A stretch of DNA of 64,000 bases from Brevibacillus formosus (GCF_003013405.1 NZ_PXZL01000020.1:62001-126000), one strand, 5' to 3'. Positions 52,825 through 63,616 are shown, counted from the stretch's first letter. Numbers and translations: made by a program. The notes: generated from the letters alone by a model not told the origin.

Positions 52825-53391
52825 TTACGCCTTTTCCGATAGGTCCTTCACCATGTGACTCAATTTATGCCCGCTTACGATTACTGTCCCATCCTCACGA
52901 TAGCCGAGCGATTCATACAGCTTACGCGCACGCGGTTTTTCCTCGTCAACGAGCAAAGCGATTCGGTCATGCCCGCGCTGAATCGCTTCTTTTTCAAAAG
53001 CATCCAGCAGAAGTGATCCGATCCCCTTCCCTCTGCATGAGGAATCAACCGCGACAGAATCCAAATAAAATTCGTCATCCTTTGCTTCTTTTACAAGCGT
53101 AATCGTCTCACCAGTCAAACGTTGGACATGCTCAACGAAGGGGCGATCAAGCACCTCTGTTTGGCTCCCATGATAAAAGAGTGCCAATCCTACCGGTACA
53201 TCTCCATCCATGGCAATCACCGCGTTTTCGTAGCTGAGTCGGTTGTTTTCCTTCGTAAAAAACTCCTCCATCATACGAATCGCATCCGCTGCCTCCGTTG
53301 CACCTGTCAACGTATGCGCGATATCTCCAATGGCATCATAAATTAATGGGGCAGCAAAAGCTGCGTCTGTGGGTTCCGCTTTGCGTATCAT
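52825..53391 (-). CDS. GNAT-family N-acetyltransferase
   Basis: 188 residues, ATG at 53391 after AAGGAGG. Acetyl-CoA loop VAVDSSCRGKGIGSLLLDAF near residue 125, then PRARKLYESLGY. The N-terminal MIRKAEPTDAAFAAPLIYDA resembles a common Bacillus GNAT subgroup of unknown acceptor. Single gene. Confidence 0.88.
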   Translation of the reverse strand: MIRKAEPTDAAFAAPLIYDAIGDIAHTLTGATEAADAIRMMEEFFTKENNRLSYENAVIAMDGDVPVGLALFYHGSQTEVLDRPFVEHVQRLTGETITLVKEAKDDEFYLDSVAVDSSCRGKGIGSLLLDAFEKEAIQRGHDRIALLVDEEKPRARKLYESLGYREDGTVIVSGHKLSHMVKDLSEKA

Positions 53392-53532
53392 GTGTTTCCT
53401 CCTTGCGTTTCGAGCATTCGCACGACACGTTTCGTTTCTTTTCGTTTCTTTGTCTACCATGCACACTTTCATTGTGTCACAATCTGGCAAGCTGATCGAG
53501 CTTTCCCAACAATCGTTCACAGATCAGCAACA

Positions 53533-53573
53533 ATGGAACCGCTCTCATTTTCTAAGAGCGGTTCCATCTTTTT
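53533..53573 (-). terminator. terminator of the HD-GYP gene
   Basis: ATGGAACCGCTCT / AGAGCGGTTCCAT, a 13-bp stem; T-rich flanks on both sides. Confidence 0.8.
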
Positions 53574-53587
53574 CGCATCGACTTTCT

Positions 53588-54652
53588 TTAGCCTATCATT
53601 TTTTCAATCGTCAGCTTGCGATCATGCCGCAAATCGAGAAATTCACCCATTCTTCTTACCAACGGACGCATCGGTTCATCTTGATGAATAAGAATTACTT
53701 CTACTTCTTCCCCGCTACTCAATTTCGCCTTCGCGCCTACGTACAGCAAGGCAATGTAGCGGACAAACTGCGCAACGATCTCCACGTTCAACGTGCCGCT
53801 ACATGCTTCCTTCCAGAGGAGTTGTGCCGCCTCAAATGGGGACGACCTCCCTTTGTACACACGATCAGAACAGATCGCATCAAACATGTCGGCCACGGCG
53901 AGCACCTGACATTCGATTGGAATGCTATCGCCTTTTCTTTGCTCCGGATAGCCAGACCCGTCGAGTCGCTCGTGATGCAGCAAGGCACACAATGCCAAAA
54001 GCTCAGACCCACCCTTCATCTCACGGATTATCTCATAGCCGAAGACGGTATGCTTCTTCATAATCGCAAATTCCTCTTCAGTTAGCTTGCCTGGCTTCAG
54101 CAATATTTCCTTCGGTACCCTCATTTTTCCAATGTCATGCAAAAATCCGGCTGTTCCCATGAATGCTACTCGCTCTTCATCCCATTTCATCAAGCGAGCA
54201 ATGAGCGAACAGAGAATGCCTACATTTAATGAATGGCGGTATGTATAGCTGTCTGCGCCTTCCAGTACGTACAAGTTCCGGAACAGCCCCAAATGCTTCC
54301 TCGATTTTTCTGCTACATCAAAAAAGATGTTGGAGAAATGATCAAGACTTGGTGCCCCGCCAACTGTCAGTTCATCGAAGAGTATTCTCGTTTTGTCGAG
54401 GGCTTGTACATAAGCTGCAACGGTCTCAGAATCTGCCTCTAGTTGGAATAGTTGAGAAGTAACTTCCTCACCGGTTCCCTCTGTAAGACTCTGTATGATA
54501 TCAACCTCACGGACTCGTTGCTTTTGCAATAGGATCACATGGGCAGGCGTGATCGTCGTGTTTTGTCCCAGCAGCAATATTCCTTGTTCCGTGTACACAT
54601 CAGCCGCTAATACTTGCCCAATCAGTGAGAGATCAACAGTTGCTAAAGGCAT
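53588..54652 (-). CDS. HD-GYP domain phosphodiesterase (c-di-GMP-type)
   Basis: 354 residues. An N-terminal region of about 110 residues is followed by the HD-GYP core: YRHSLNVGILCSLIAR, GFLHDIGKMRVP and HHERLDGSGYP, i.e. the metal residues and the defining GYP. Such proteins cleave cyclic di-GMP. The ATG at 54652 has AAAGG 8 bases ahead; a TTG 12 codons earlier is possible. Single gene, cytoplasmic. Confidence 0.9.
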   Translation of the reverse strand: MPLATVDLSLIGQVLAADVYTEQGILLLGQNTTITPAHVILLQKQRVREVDIIQSLTEGTGEEVTSQLFQLEADSETVAAYVQALDKTRILFDELTVGGAPSLDHFSNIFFDVAEKSRKHLGLFRNLYVLEGADSYTYRHSLNVGILCSLIARLMKWDEERVAFMGTAGFLHDIGKMRVPKEILLKPGKLTEEEFAIMKKHTVFGYEIIREMKGGSELLALCALLHHERLDGSGYPEQRKGDSIPIECQVLAVADMFDAICSDRVYKGRSSPFEAAQLLWKEACSGTLNVEIVAQFVRYIALLYVGAKAKLSSGEEVEVILIHQDEPMRPLVRRMGEFLDLRHDRKLTIEKMIG

Positions 54653-54828
54653 ACAATCAACCTTTCCAGTCTCCGTCTTTTTACTCAAATTATAGAAAGG
54701 AAGCGGTTGAGTTACAATCCCTTTTTCGACAATTCATAACTTTGCTGGAGCCCGGGACGTTTCATTATTCGCATACATAAGATATCAAGCAAATGTCAGT
54801 GGTTTGATCAAGGAGGGACGAACGTCTC

Positions 54829-55320
54829 ATGACGACGCTGTACATCACACCAAAAGCGTGGAAACAGATTGAGCAGGCCGTACGAAAAAAACCCTCGCTG
54901 GAAACAGGAGGGATCATGATGGGATACCCACTTGGTGAGGATAGATGGGTCGTAACGTATGCAAGTGAACCTGGCCCAAATGCAATTCACCAGCCACATT
55001 CTATATTTTTCGATGACATGCATCTCAAAAAGCTTGTCCGCAAATTAAGCAGGCATCGACAATGGAAATATATCGGTGATTGGCATAGCCATACGGTAAA
55101 ACGCCTATCTCCCAGCAAAGGTGATAAGAGAACCATTTGGGCAAAAGCGTCGCAGTCCATGTACATGTCCTCTTCTCCCCTCATGCTGATCGTCGGACTG
55201 GGTAAAAACAATCAAATTAACGCAAGAGGCTTCATCCTCGGAAATACTCTTCGCGAGGTTGGGAAGATTGAGCTGTATGATCGGCAAGCTCAGCAACAGC
55301 TCGGTGAAAAAGCTCCATAG
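54829..55320 (+). CDS. JAMM/MPN-domain metallopeptidase-like protein
   Basis: 163 residues. The complete JAMM site is present: glutamate in LETGGIMMG (residue 25), then GDWHSHTVKRLSPSKGD, which fits HxH-x7-S-x2-D exactly. Related bacterial JAB proteins remove ubiquitin-like modifiers or process other peptides. AAGGAGGGACG precedes the ATG. Its last 89 bases overlap the 3' end of the convergent penicillin-binding protein gene. No ubiquitin-like partner is nearby. Confidence 0.85.
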   Translation: MTTLYITPKAWKQIEQAVRKKPSLETGGIMMGYPLGEDRWVVTYASEPGPNAIHQPHSIFFDDMHLKKLVRKLSRHRQWKYIGDWHSHTVKRLSPSKGDKRTIWAKASQSMYMSSSPLMLIVGLGKNNQINARGFILGNTLREVGKIELYDRQAQQQLGEKAP

Positions 55321-57058
55321 CCTGATTTTTTCCCCAGCTCGGCTGATTTTCTGCCACGACACAAATGGCGTACCGTGGCTCTTCTAACGGAGCGTACCCG
55401 AGAAACCACAGATGGTTGTTTCCATTCACATCCCCGATTTGTGCAGTCCCGCTTTTGCCTGCCACCTGCCAAGCGGAATTCATGAGCATCTGTCCTGTTC
55501 CCTCTGTGACGACTTTGCGCATCATTTTTCGCAATTTGTTGGCTGTGACGTAGTCAATTCCGTCCAAAGAGAGCTCCTGCTCGGGGAATGTATGGAACGA
55601 TTGACCATTTCGGTATGCGATCTCTTTTACCAGCCGTACTTGAGAGCTTTGACCGCCACGCAAAATCGTTACCATCATATTTGCTGCTTGCAAGGGGGTA
55701 ATGCGTACATCCCGCTGACCGATGGCGCTTTGAATCAGGACGCCTTCATCGTCGCGGGATATACCCTCTGCAAAGACTCTACCCGGCTCTTCGCCATCCA
55801 GCTGCTTGAAGTTTTTGATTTTATACAGATGAGGGGTGACATGCCCCACTTGAGTGGTCAAGCCCAGCTTTTTTGCATATTCCTCCAGCTTGGCTCCACC
55901 CACCATCTTGGCGATATGGGCAATCGCAATGTTGCAGGATTGGGCATACGCTTCCTCCAATGTCACACTGCCGTGACCTTCTTTTTTCCAGCAGGAGAAT
56001 TGGTACTTCCCGTACTCCCCTGTACATGTGAAACGGTCAATGGGAGAAACGATTCCTTCCGCCAAGGCGGCTGCTGCTACGACGGTTTTATAGACAGAAC
56101 CAGGCGGGAGTTGTTTGAATGCGCGATTCTTCCAGTCGCTCGTGTTTCCTGTAACATTCGTTTGATCATAGGTAGGGCGGCTCACAGCTGCAAGAACGTC
56201 GGCTGTTTGTACGTCTAAAACGACGATACTGCCCTCTTTGAGACCTACTTGGTCTGCTGCTGCCTCCATGCTTCTCTGGATTCCTGCATCCAAGGTGGTT
56301 GTTAATGACAACGGATAGTATTGATTCGACTGCTTCGTATAGCGAATATCCAGCCCTCGGAGCGGTTGCCCGTGCCCATCTACATAATAAGATAAGACAG
56401 ACGGCTCTACCCCCTGTAAAAACCGGTCAAAGCTTCGCTCCAGACCAGATGCCCCCAGTGTGCTCTCGGCATTCATTTTGCCGCTTGTCCATTCATCTGG
56501 ATACAGCTTCTGCACCATGTCGGGATTTTTATGGATAAAACCAATCAAATGCTTGGCTACTTCATCAGCGCGGTATCGCTCTGTCACCGCCAATGCCACA
56601 ACTCCTGGGATGGCAAGGGCATTGATTTCCTCGGCCTGCCGCTCGGTGAGCATCACCAGCTTTCCGGACTCCTCTCGCATGAGCAGTGGTACTTTTGCCT
56701 TTTCCATGGTCTCCGACAACCGTTCCTTGGATTCTCCAGTTATTTGAGCCAACCGCTGCAAGCCATCTGTTCCTTGCAGGCTCCCACGCGCCAACGGGAA
56801 CAAGATCAAGGCGAGATGCTCTTCTCCGGTAAAGGCGTACCCATTCCGATCCACGATATCGCCACGTCCGCTATGCAGTACGATGCTTTGCTGTCTTTGC
56901 TTTACTGCTGCCTTTACCAAGTCAACGCCATGCCGAGAAAACCGATGGGGCGATCCGAGTTGAATCCACCACAAGCGCACGACCAAACCGAGCCATAACA
57001 ACGACATAGACAGCAATACAAGAAAATGACGTCTTTTAATTCGTCGATCTAGCTGCAT
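55232..57058 (-). CDS. penicillin-binding protein, PBP2/MrdA-like class B transpeptidase
   Basis: 608 residues. N-terminal membrane anchor (FLVLLSMSLLWLGLVVRLWW), dimerisation region with GRGDIVDRNG, and the transpeptidase domain: SVYK (PPGSVYKTV), SCN in YAQSCNIA, and KSGTAQ. It cross-links peptidoglycan outside the membrane; sequence is close to PBP3/SpoVD-type class B enzymes without PASTA domains. Start fixed by GGGAGGG before the ATG at 57058. Ends inside the JAMM gene on the other strand. Confidence 0.92.
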   Translation of the reverse strand: MQLDRRIKRRHFLVLLSMSLLWLGLVVRLWWIQLGSPHRFSRHGVDLVKAAVKQRQQSIVLHSGRGDIVDRNGYAFTGEEHLALILFPLARGSLQGTDGLQRLAQITGESKERLSETMEKAKVPLLMREESGKLVMLTERQAEEINALAIPGVVALAVTERYRADEVAKHLIGFIHKNPDMVQKLYPDEWTSGKMNAESTLGASGLERSFDRFLQGVEPSVLSYYVDGHGQPLRGLDIRYTKQSNQYYPLSLTTTLDAGIQRSMEAAADQVGLKEGSIVVLDVQTADVLAAVSRPTYDQTNVTGNTSDWKNRAFKQLPPGSVYKTVVAAAALAEGIVSPIDRFTCTGEYGKYQFSCWKKEGHGSVTLEEAYAQSCNIAIAHIAKMVGGAKLEEYAKKLGLTTQVGHVTPHLYKIKNFKQLDGEEPGRVFAEGISRDDEGVLIQSAIGQRDVRITPLQAANMMVTILRGGQSSQVRLVKEIAYRNGQSFHTFPEQELSLDGIDYVTANKLRKMMRKVVTEGTGQMLMNSAWQVAGKSGTAQIGDVNGNNHLWFLGYAPLEEPRYAICVVAENQPSWGKNQAMELFHRAVAELADHTAQSSQPREEYFRG

Positions 57059-57123
57059 CGAATTCCCTCCCTGGCTTTTTTCACCAGTATTGCCGGAATG
57101 CACGCGACAGAAACAACGAACAA

Positions 57124-57161
57124 AGAAAAAAGCACACCGTACGTCACGGGTGCGCTTTTAA
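57124..57161 (-). terminator. terminator of udk
   Basis: AAAAGCGCACC / GGTGTGCTTTT stem, leftward ending in T6. Confidence 0.85.
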
Positions 57162-57165
57162 GTGT

Positions 57166-57810
57166 TTAGGATTGATTGGTGAATTGTTGCTTCTCCAATA
57201 AAATATTGCTGATCTTCGTGGACAACAGATCCAACGCTACTCGGTTGTAGCCGCCCTCTGGAATGATGACGTCTGCGTATCGCTTGGTCGGCTCAATAAA
57301 CTGCAAATGCATCGGTCGAACGACGTTTAGGTACTGTGTCACGACAGAATCGAGAGAACGACCGCGCTCTTCGATGTCACGTACAATTCGGCGTGCAATT
57401 CGCACATCCGCATCGGTATCGACGAATACCTTGATATCCATCAAATCACGAATCCGCTCATCCTCCAGAATCAGCATTCCTTCCAGAATGATGACATCCT
57501 TCGGATCGACTTGGATTTGCTCCGGCTTGCGGTTATGCACCTTGAAGTCGTAGATCGGTTTTTGGATCGCTTTTCCTTGCATCAGCTCCTGCAAATGCGC
57601 AAGCAACAAATCGTTGTCAAAAGCGAAGGGATGGTCGTAGTTAGTCAACGCCCGCTCTTCTGGGCTTAAATGGCTTTGATCCTTGTAGTAGGAATCCTGC
57701 TCAATCATCGTTACACTATCATTTTGGAACTGGCGGTACAGCTCCTTTGCTACAGTCGTTTTTCCAGAACCACTGCCTCCCGCTACCCCAATCAATACGG
57801 GGTTACCCAT
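57166..57810 (-). CDS. udk: uridine kinase Udk
   Basis: 214 residues. P-loop [37 protein letters not shown] substrate region and [13 protein letters not shown] lid. Phosphorylates uridine and cytidine in pyrimidine salvage. Last gene of the alaS-to-udk cluster, about 50 bases after trmR, and followed by a terminator. Confidence 0.96.
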   Translation of the reverse strand: MGNPVLIGVAGGSGSGKTTVAKELYRQFQNDSVTMIEQDSYYKDQSHLSPEERALTNYDHPFAFDNDLLLAHLQELMQGKAIQKPIYDFKVHNRKPEQIQVDPKDVIILEGMLILEDERIRDLMDIKVFVDTDADVRIARRIVRDIEERGRSLDSVVTQYLNVVRPMHLQFIEPTKRYADVIIPEGGYNRVALDLLSTKISNILLEKQQFTNQS

Positions 57811-57861
57811 GCTTCATGTCCCCTTCCTCATGATGCTTTACACATATACGACCCTATGTTT

Positions 57862-58497
57862 TTACTTCTTTTTCATACTGATGGCCAACCCGTCTCCGAC
57901 TGGAATAAATGTCGTTTCTAAATCAGGACGCTCCATCAGATGCGAATTATAAGAAAGCAGCTTGTCCACCATCGGACGCTGGCGCTTGCCCGCTTCTTCA
58001 GGGGTCGCCACCAGTCCTCGGAACAGGACATTGTCGCTGATTACCAAACCGCCTTCACGAAGAAGCGGTAGATATAAATCGAGGAATACTCGATACTGCC
58101 CTTTGGCCGCATCGATAAACAAGCAGTCAAATTGATACGACTCCGGCAGCCCTAAAGTGGCATCACGTGAGAGTATTTCCACACGATCTGCACAGCCTGC
58201 TTCTTTTATATTTTCCCGTGCTCTCACCAATCGATCTTCATCTATGTCCATCGTGACAATTCGCGCTTCCGGTGCAGCTTCTGCAAGCCAAATGGTAGAA
58301 TAGCCAATTGCCGTACCCACTTCAAGAATCGCTTTGGGACGATGCAGCAATAACAACATCCGCATGACTTGAGCGGAAGGGAGCTGCACAATCGGAATGT
58401 TTTCCTCTGCCGCCTCCTGCTCCAGTCGTTTGAGCAGCGGGGAACGCTCGGGAACCAGGCTTGACACGTAGTCGTCAATTGCCGGATTGGTAATCAT
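57862..58497 (-). CDS. trmR: tRNA 5-hydroxyuridine methyltransferase TrmR (O-methyltransferase 3 family)
   Basis: 211 residues. SAM-binding ILEVGTAIGYSTIWLAE near residue 57, MDIDED, and metal-binding FIDAAKGQY. Residues and neighbours match B. subtilis YrrM (TrmR), which methylates 5-hydroxyuridine at the tRNA wobble position. Lies between mltG and udk, as expected. Confidence 0.92.
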   Translation of the reverse strand: MITNPAIDDYVSSLVPERSPLLKRLEQEAAEENIPIVQLPSAQVMRMLLLLHRPKAILEVGTAIGYSTIWLAEAAPEARIVTMDIDEDRLVRARENIKEAGCADRVEILSRDATLGLPESYQFDCLFIDAAKGQYRVFLDLYLPLLREGGLVISDNVLFRGLVATPEEAGKRQRPMVDKLLSYNSHLMERPDLETTFIPVGDGLAISMKKK

Positions 58498-58603
58498 GAT
58501 TTCACTCCTCTTTCGTTACAACCGAATTATTATAGCACAACTTAGGAAAACTTGGCTACGTCAAGCACTGTTGACCGCATACAAAAAAAAAGAGGAAACC
58601 TGG

Positions 58604-59704
58604 TTAGTTTCCCCTGCTTTTCTTATCATTTGCTTCATGCTCTTGCAGTGTTTTGGAAAAGTAATGCTCGGACGTTCCGTCTTTTTTCGTCACGTAGAAA
58701 AAGTAATCGTGTTTGGTCGGATTGACGACTGCTTCAAGCGAAGCTCTGCCAGGGTTGGCAATCGGCCCAGGTGGCAATCCAGGATTTGTGTACGTGTTGT
58801 ACGGGCTTTTTACTTTTAAATCCTCAAAGGTCAGACGATCCCGTTGTTTGCCAAGAATAAACTGGACGGTAGCATCAGCCTGCAACGGCCACTTGTCGCG
58901 AATCCGATTGTAGTACACGCCTGCAACAAGCGGACGCTCCTTGTCTACTGTTACTTCACGCTCAACAATTGATGCAAGATTAACTGCTTCATCCATTGTT
59001 AAATCGCGCTGCTTCAACTGCTCTGTCCACTCTGGCTTCCATTCCTTTTGGAATTGAGCCAGCATACGCGAGACGACATCATGTGCCGTAGCGTCTTTGT
59101 CCACCTCATACGTTTCGGGGAACAGATACCCTTCCAGACGGTGTTTTCGGTCTGCTTGCTTCGGTATGGCTGCGACAAAAGGATAGTCGGGGAATGCACC
59201 TTCATTTACTTCTTTTAAGAATGCTGCCTTCTCTACAATGCCTTCTTTATCGAGATGATCGGCAATTTGTTCGACATTCCAGCCTTCTGGGATCGTAAAT
59301 CGGTTCGCATTGATCACCGTATTACCTTCCACCATGGCGGTCAGTATCTCGTCGATGGCTTGGCCAGTCGTAAATTGGTATTCTCCCGCCTTAAGTTCAG
59401 GCGCCATCCCTTTATACTTCACGTAGTAATTAAATACATCGGCATTTCGGATCAGACCTTGTTCTTCTAGTAGTCTACCGATCTTTTGTACGGATGAACC
59501 GGACGGAATCGCCACGTTCTTCACCGTCTGTTCACCAGCAACGGGCTGTAATTGCTGGTACACGTACCACGCTGCTCCTCCCGCCGCCAAAATGATCAAC
59601 AACAAAAAGGCAACCAGCCACATTACAATTCGTCCGCCGCGTCTGCGTCGATGCTTCTCTGGGCGTCCGGGGTTAAAATCAGGCTTCGCTGACATTGGTT
59701 TCAA
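58604..59704 (-). CDS. mltG: endolytic murein transglycosylase MltG
   Basis: 366 residues from a TTG with AGGGAGG upstream. A basic cytoplasmic tail (KHRRRRGGR), one membrane segment, a LysM-like region (NVAIPSGSSVQKIGRLLEEQ) and the YceG catalytic domain with NLASIVEREV (catalytic glutamate) and PYNTYTNPGLPPGPIANPG. It cuts nascent glycan strands. Same place as yrrL in Bacillus. Confidence 0.95.
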   Translation of the reverse strand: MKPMSAKPDFNPGRPEKHRRRRGGRIVMWLVAFLLLIILAAGGAAWYVYQQLQPVAGEQTVKNVAIPSGSSVQKIGRLLEEQGLIRNADVFNYYVKYKGMAPELKAGEYQFTTGQAIDEILTAMVEGNTVINANRFTIPEGWNVEQIADHLDKEGIVEKAAFLKEVNEGAFPDYPFVAAIPKQADRKHRLEGYLFPETYEVDKDATAHDVVSRMLAQFQKEWKPEWTEQLKQRDLTMDEAVNLASIVEREVTVDKERPLVAGVYYNRIRDKWPLQADATVQFILGKQRDRLTFEDLKVKSPYNTYTNPGLPPGPIANPGRASLEAVVNPTKHDYFFYVTKKDGTSEHYFSKTLQEHEANDKKSRGN

Positions 59705-59807
59705 GCTAGAAATCCTCCCTTTAGGGTCTCTTTATCTCCATCCCATCCATTATACAAGAGGCTTATCCAACTGTCACTTCATGGGTGATTTTGGCGAAAA
59801 AGGACAT

Positions 59808-59841
59808 AAAAAAAGAGCCCGCCAGTTGCGGACTCTCTTTC
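59808..59841 (-). terminator. terminator after yrzB
   Basis: GAGTCCGC / GGCGGGCTC-type stem followed leftward by seven T. It separates the upstream and downstream parts of the cluster. Confidence 0.75.
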
Positions 59842-59851
59842 CACGAGTCTA

Positions 59852-60142
59852 TTAAATGCCGTCTTTCTCCAAATCAGCGATCAATGTTTCGAAGGTAGCT
59901 TCTACTTGCTCCCACTCTTCATCATCCTCGATTGGCTGGAGCATGTCTGTACCGTCATAACGCAGGAAGTGAACCTCGTACTCTTCTTCCTCTTCCTGAT
60001 CTACTGGTACGAGCACCAAATAGCTGCGGTCTTCAATGTCAAAAATGTACATGATACGAAAATCTCGCGGTTCCTCGGTACCTTCTTCCGTCAGCGCGAT
60101 CACATCGCCCACTTCGAACTCTTCCATCATCTCTTCACTCAT
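59852..60142 (-). CDS. DUF1292 protein (YrzB)
   Basis: 96 residues, very acidic (VDQEEEEEYEVHFLRY, EDDEEWEQVEATFE). Matches DUF1292/YrzB, always found between ruvX and mltG in Firmicutes; function unknown. GAGGTGACCACA precedes the ATG at 60142. Confidence 0.9.
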   Translation of the reverse strand: MSEEMMEEFEVGDVIALTEEGTEEPRDFRIMYIFDIEDRSYLVLVPVDQEEEEEYEVHFLRYDGTDMLQPIEDDEEWEQVEATFETLIADLEKDGI

Positions 60143-60147
60143 TGTGG

Positions 60148-60564
60148 TCACCTCGATTTCGCGTCCAGATATCCTTGGAGGATTAAAGTGGCCGCCATTT
60201 TATCTATCACTGTCTTTCGCTTTTGACGGCTGACATCAGCAGAGATCAGCATACGCTCTGCCGCCATCGTCGTCAAGCGTTCGTCCCACATGTGGACAGG
60301 AAGAGACATGCGTTCCTCCAGAAGCTTGCCAAATGCTTGACACATTTCAGCACGCGGGCCTATGGTTCCGTTCATGTTTTTGGGCAAACCAACGACGAAA
60401 GCCCCAATTTGATACTGCGAAACTAATTCGCTCAGGCGGGCAAGATCCTTTTCCTTGGATTGTCGCTTGATGGTCTCTACTCCTTGCGCAGTCCAACCCA
60501 ACTCATCGCTGACAGCCACTCCAATCGTCTTGTCGCCTACATCCAACCCCATCAATCGTGTCAT
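60148..60564 (-). CDS. ruvX: Holliday junction resolvase-like RuvX/YqgF
   Basis: 138 residues, RNase H-like fold: [20 protein letters not shown] at the N-terminus, [15 protein letters not shown], and WDERLTT near residue 95. Needed for pre-16S rRNA end maturation; resolvase activity is debated. Conserved neighbour of ireB and yrzB. Confidence 0.94.
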   Translation of the reverse strand: MTRLMGLDVGDKTIGVAVSDELGWTAQGVETIKRQSKEKDLARLSELVSQYQIGAFVVGLPKNMNGTIGPRAEMCQAFGKLLEERMSLPVHMWDERLTTMAAERMLISADVSRQKRKTVIDKMAATLILQGYLDAKSR

Positions 60565-60573
60565 CGTTAAGGT

Positions 60574-60834
60574 CTACTTGCGCTCTGACAAGTAAACGGT
60601 CACCAACTCTTCTATGATTTTGTCCCGTTCCAATTTGCCAATCAGGCTCCGCGCGTTGTTGTGGCGTGGGATAAACGCCGGGTCGCCAGAAAGCAAGTAA
60701 CCGACGATCTGGGTGATCGGGTTGTATCCTTTTTCCTGCAGGGCTTTGTACACCTCTGTCAATGTTTCTTGGACATCCGCCGCATTCGCTTCCTTGGGCA
60801 CCGTGAATTTCATGGTATTATCCAACGAACTCAC
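60574..60834 (-). CDS. IreB family regulatory phosphoprotein (DUF965)
   Basis: 86 residues from a GTG with GAGGTG 6 bases ahead. [31 protein letters not shown] and [11 protein letters not shown] are the family hallmarks; the N-terminal threonines are the sites phosphorylated by IreK/PrkC-type kinases in Enterococcus. Between alaS and ruvX as usual (yrzL in Bacillus). Confidence 0.93.
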   Translation of the reverse strand: MSSLDNTMKFTVPKEANAADVQETLTEVYKALQEKGYNPITQIVGYLLSGDPAFIPRHNNARSLIGKLERDKIIEELVTVYLSERK

Positions 60835-60944
60835 AATCAACACCTCGATTTCCTTTGAGACTCTTTTGGGTACATACTCTTCTTTGTATTCGACTCGGAT
60901 TTAGTTTACTCCTGTCGATTATACAAATTTCTCTTGCAATCGCA

Positions 60945-63593
60945 CTATTTCGCTACTGCTTGACTCTTCACGAAGTCAACCACCGCATCCAGTGCTTCTT
61001 GCAGCTTGGATGGGTCCTTACCACCGGCTTGTGCCATATCAGGACGTCCACCGCCGCCGCCGCCGCAACGAGTTGCGACTTCCTTGATGATCTTGCCAGC
61101 GTGAATGCCTTGATCCATGAGATCTTTGGTTACACCCGCAACGAGGTTCACCTTGTCGCCATCGACCGCACCCAAGACAATCACAGCGGAGCCCAGCTTG
61201 TTTTTCAGCTCATCCACCATGCCGCGCAGGTTGTCCATATCGACAGCGGAAACACGTGCAGCGAGTACATTCATACCGTCTACTTGTTGGAGTTTATCCG
61301 TCAAAGACGCTGCCTCGATGTTCCCCAGTTTTGCACGCAAGGACTCGTTTTCGCGCTGTACTTCTTTCAATTGTTGTTGCAGACCTTCTACACGTGCAGG
61401 TGCTTCTGCCAGCACCGGTGCTTTGAGTGCTTGCCCCACTTCTTTGAGCGTAGTGAACTGCTGGTTCAAGAACTGATATGCGCCGCGTCCTGTTACTGCT
61501 TCGATCCTGCGCGTACCTGCACCGATACCGCTCTCGCTAACCAGCTTGAACAGACCGATTTCCGCGGTATTGTTCACATGGCATCCACCGCACAGCTCCA
61601 GGCTGTATTCGCCCACTTTTACAACGCGTACAACGTCGCCGTATTTTTCACCGAACAACGCCATCGCACCCATCGCTTTTGCCTCAGCCAATGGTTTGTT
61701 GGAGATCTCGACACTCAGGTTTGCCCACACTTTTTCATTCACGATCGCTTCGATACGCTCCAGCTCTTCTGGAGTAATGGAGCTAATGTGAGTGAAGTCA
61801 AAACGGAGACGCTCTGGTGCTACCAAGGAACCTGCCTGATTGACATGCGTTCCAAGGACATCCTTGAGTGCTTGATGCAGCAAGTGAGTCGCTGTATGGT
61901 TTTGTGTGATAGCCAGACGTGCTTCACGGTTCACTTCCGCGCGAATCTCATCGCCTTTGCGCAGGGTACCTGCTTCGACGATGACGGAATGTACATTTTG
62001 ACCCATTGGTCCTTTTTGTACATCTGTCACTCGTGCTTTCACGATATCAGAAATCAGGAAACCTTCGTCATTGATCTGACCGCCGCTTTCTGCATAGAAA
62101 GGCGTTTGGCTCAGAACGACTTGTACAGTTTGACCTTCTTCTGCTTCTTCTACCAGCTGGCTGTCCAAAATAATCGCTTCAACCTTACCTGTTGCTACCA
62201 ATTCAGTATAACCAACAAATTGGCTCGTAACCGTCAAATCAGACAATGGACCACCTTGGATTTGCATGCTGTCAACATCTTGACGTGCTGCACGTGCACG
62301 CTCACGCTGTTCCTCCATCGCTTGATCAAAGCCATCGCGATCGACAGTCAGCCCTTGCTCGTCTGCGAAGTCTTCTGTCAAGTCAACAGGGAATCCATAC
62401 GTATCGTACATTTTGAACACGTCTTGACCAGACAGTTGTGTCTTTCCGCTTTCTTTTGCTGCTTTTACCATGTCAGACAGGATCGCCAGACCATCATTCA
62501 GTGTCTCGTGGAAACGCTCTTCCTCGGCACGAATGACTTTTTCGATAAACGCACGCTTTTGGACAACCTCTGGGTAGAATTCGCCCATCATCGTGCCGAC
62601 TGTCTCAGTCAAGCTGTACAGGAATGGCTTCTCTACGCCCAGCTTTTTCCCCATACGTACGGCACGGCGAAGCAGACGGCGAATGACATAGCCACGTCCT
62701 TCATTGGATGGCAGCGCACCGTCACCAATCGCAAACACAACCGTACGTGCATGGTCAGCGATTACCTTCAGAGCTACATCCATCTCAGGGCTTGTTTTAT
62801 ACTTCACACCGGAGATTTCCGTGGTCTTTTCGATCAGCGGGAACAGCAGGTCTGTCTCAAAGTTGTTGTCTACGCCTTGGATGACAGACGCCATGCGCTC
62901 AAGACCCATCCCCGTATCAATGTTCTTCTTAGGCAGCGGCGTGTAGGTACCGTCTGGATTGTGGTTGAACTGAGAGAATACCAGGTTCCATACTTCCAGG
63001 TAACGCTCGTTCTCCCCACCTGGGTACAATTCTGGGTCGTTCGGGTCGTTTCCGAATGCTTCTCCACGGTCATAGAAAATCTCCGTGTTTGGTCCACTCG
63101 GGCCTTCTCCGATATCCCAGAAGTTGCCCTCCAGTCGGATGATTCGCTCTTCTGGAACACCGATTTTCTTGCTCCACAGCTCAAATGCTTCTTCGTCCTC
63201 TGGGTGAATGGTAACGGAGAGCAACTCTGGATCAAAGCCGATCCATTTTGGGCTCGTCAAAAACTCCCATGCCCATTCAATCGCTTCTTCCTTGAAGTAC
63301 TCACCAATAGAGAAGTTACCCAGCATTTCAAAAAAAGTATGGTGGCGAGCAGTACGTCCCACATTTTCAATATCGTTGGTACGAATAGACTTTTGCGAGT
63401 TCGTAATACGCGGGTTGTCCGGGATGATGCGGCCGTCAAAGTATTTCTTGAGAGTCGCCACACCGCTATTGATCCACAGAAGGGAAGGATCGTCGATTGG
63501 AACCAATGGAGCGCTAGGCTCAATGCGATGTCCTTTTTCTACAAAAAAGTCGAGGAACATCTGGCGGATTTGATTGCCTGTCAGTTTCTTCAT
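60945..63593 (-). CDS. alaS: alanine-tRNA ligase AlaS
   Basis: 882 residues, full length. Class II aminoacylation domain at the N-terminus ([32 protein letters not shown]), editing domain with zinc ligands NHTATHLLH and CGGCHV, and the C-terminal DHHA1-type domain ending in [26 protein letters not shown] precedes the ATG. Under T-box control. The long open frame on the opposite strand is a shadow. Confidence 0.97.
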   Translation of the reverse strand: MKKLTGNQIRQMFLDFFVEKGHRIEPSAPLVPIDDPSLLWINSGVATLKKYFDGRIIPDNPRITNSQKSIRTNDIENVGRTARHHTFFEMLGNFSIGEYFKEEAIEWAWEFLTSPKWIGFDPELLSVTIHPEDEEAFELWSKKIGVPEERIIRLEGNFWDIGEGPSGPNTEIFYDRGEAFGNDPNDPELYPGGENERYLEVWNLVFSQFNHNPDGTYTPLPKKNIDTGMGLERMASVIQGVDNNFETDLLFPLIEKTTEISGVKYKTSPEMDVALKVIADHARTVVFAIGDGALPSNEGRGYVIRRLLRRAVRMGKKLGVEKPFLYSLTETVGTMMGEFYPEVVQKRAFIEKVIRAEEERFHETLNDGLAILSDMVKAAKESGKTQLSGQDVFKMYDTYGFPVDLTEDFADEQGLTVDRDGFDQAMEEQRERARAARQDVDSMQIQGGPLSDLTVTSQFVGYTELVATGKVEAIILDSQLVEEAEEGQTVQVVLSQTPFYAESGGQINDEGFLISDIVKARVTDVQKGPMGQNVHSVIVEAGTLRKGDEIRAEVNREARLAITQNHTATHLLHQALKDVLGTHVNQAGSLVAPERLRFDFTHISSITPEELERIEAIVNEKVWANLSVEISNKPLAEAKAMGAMALFGEKYGDVVRVVKVGEYSLELCGGCHVNNTAEIGLFKLVSESGIGAGTRRIEAVTGRGAYQFLNQQFTTLKEVGQALKAPVLAEAPARVEGLQQQLKEVQRENESLRAKLGNIEAASLTDKLQQVDGMNVLAARVSAVDMDNLRGMVDELKNKLGSAVIVLGAVDGDKVNLVAGVTKDLMDQGIHAGKIIKEVATRCGGGGGGRPDMAQAGGKDPSKLQEALDAVVDFVKSQAVAK

Positions 63594-63616
63594 CTACATT
63601 CTCCTCATCTAAAAAT

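Noticed and set aside
53369..54085. 238-codon plus-strand frame opposite the HD-GYP gene
   Set aside because: Shadow frame running across an intergenic terminator; no family resemblance.
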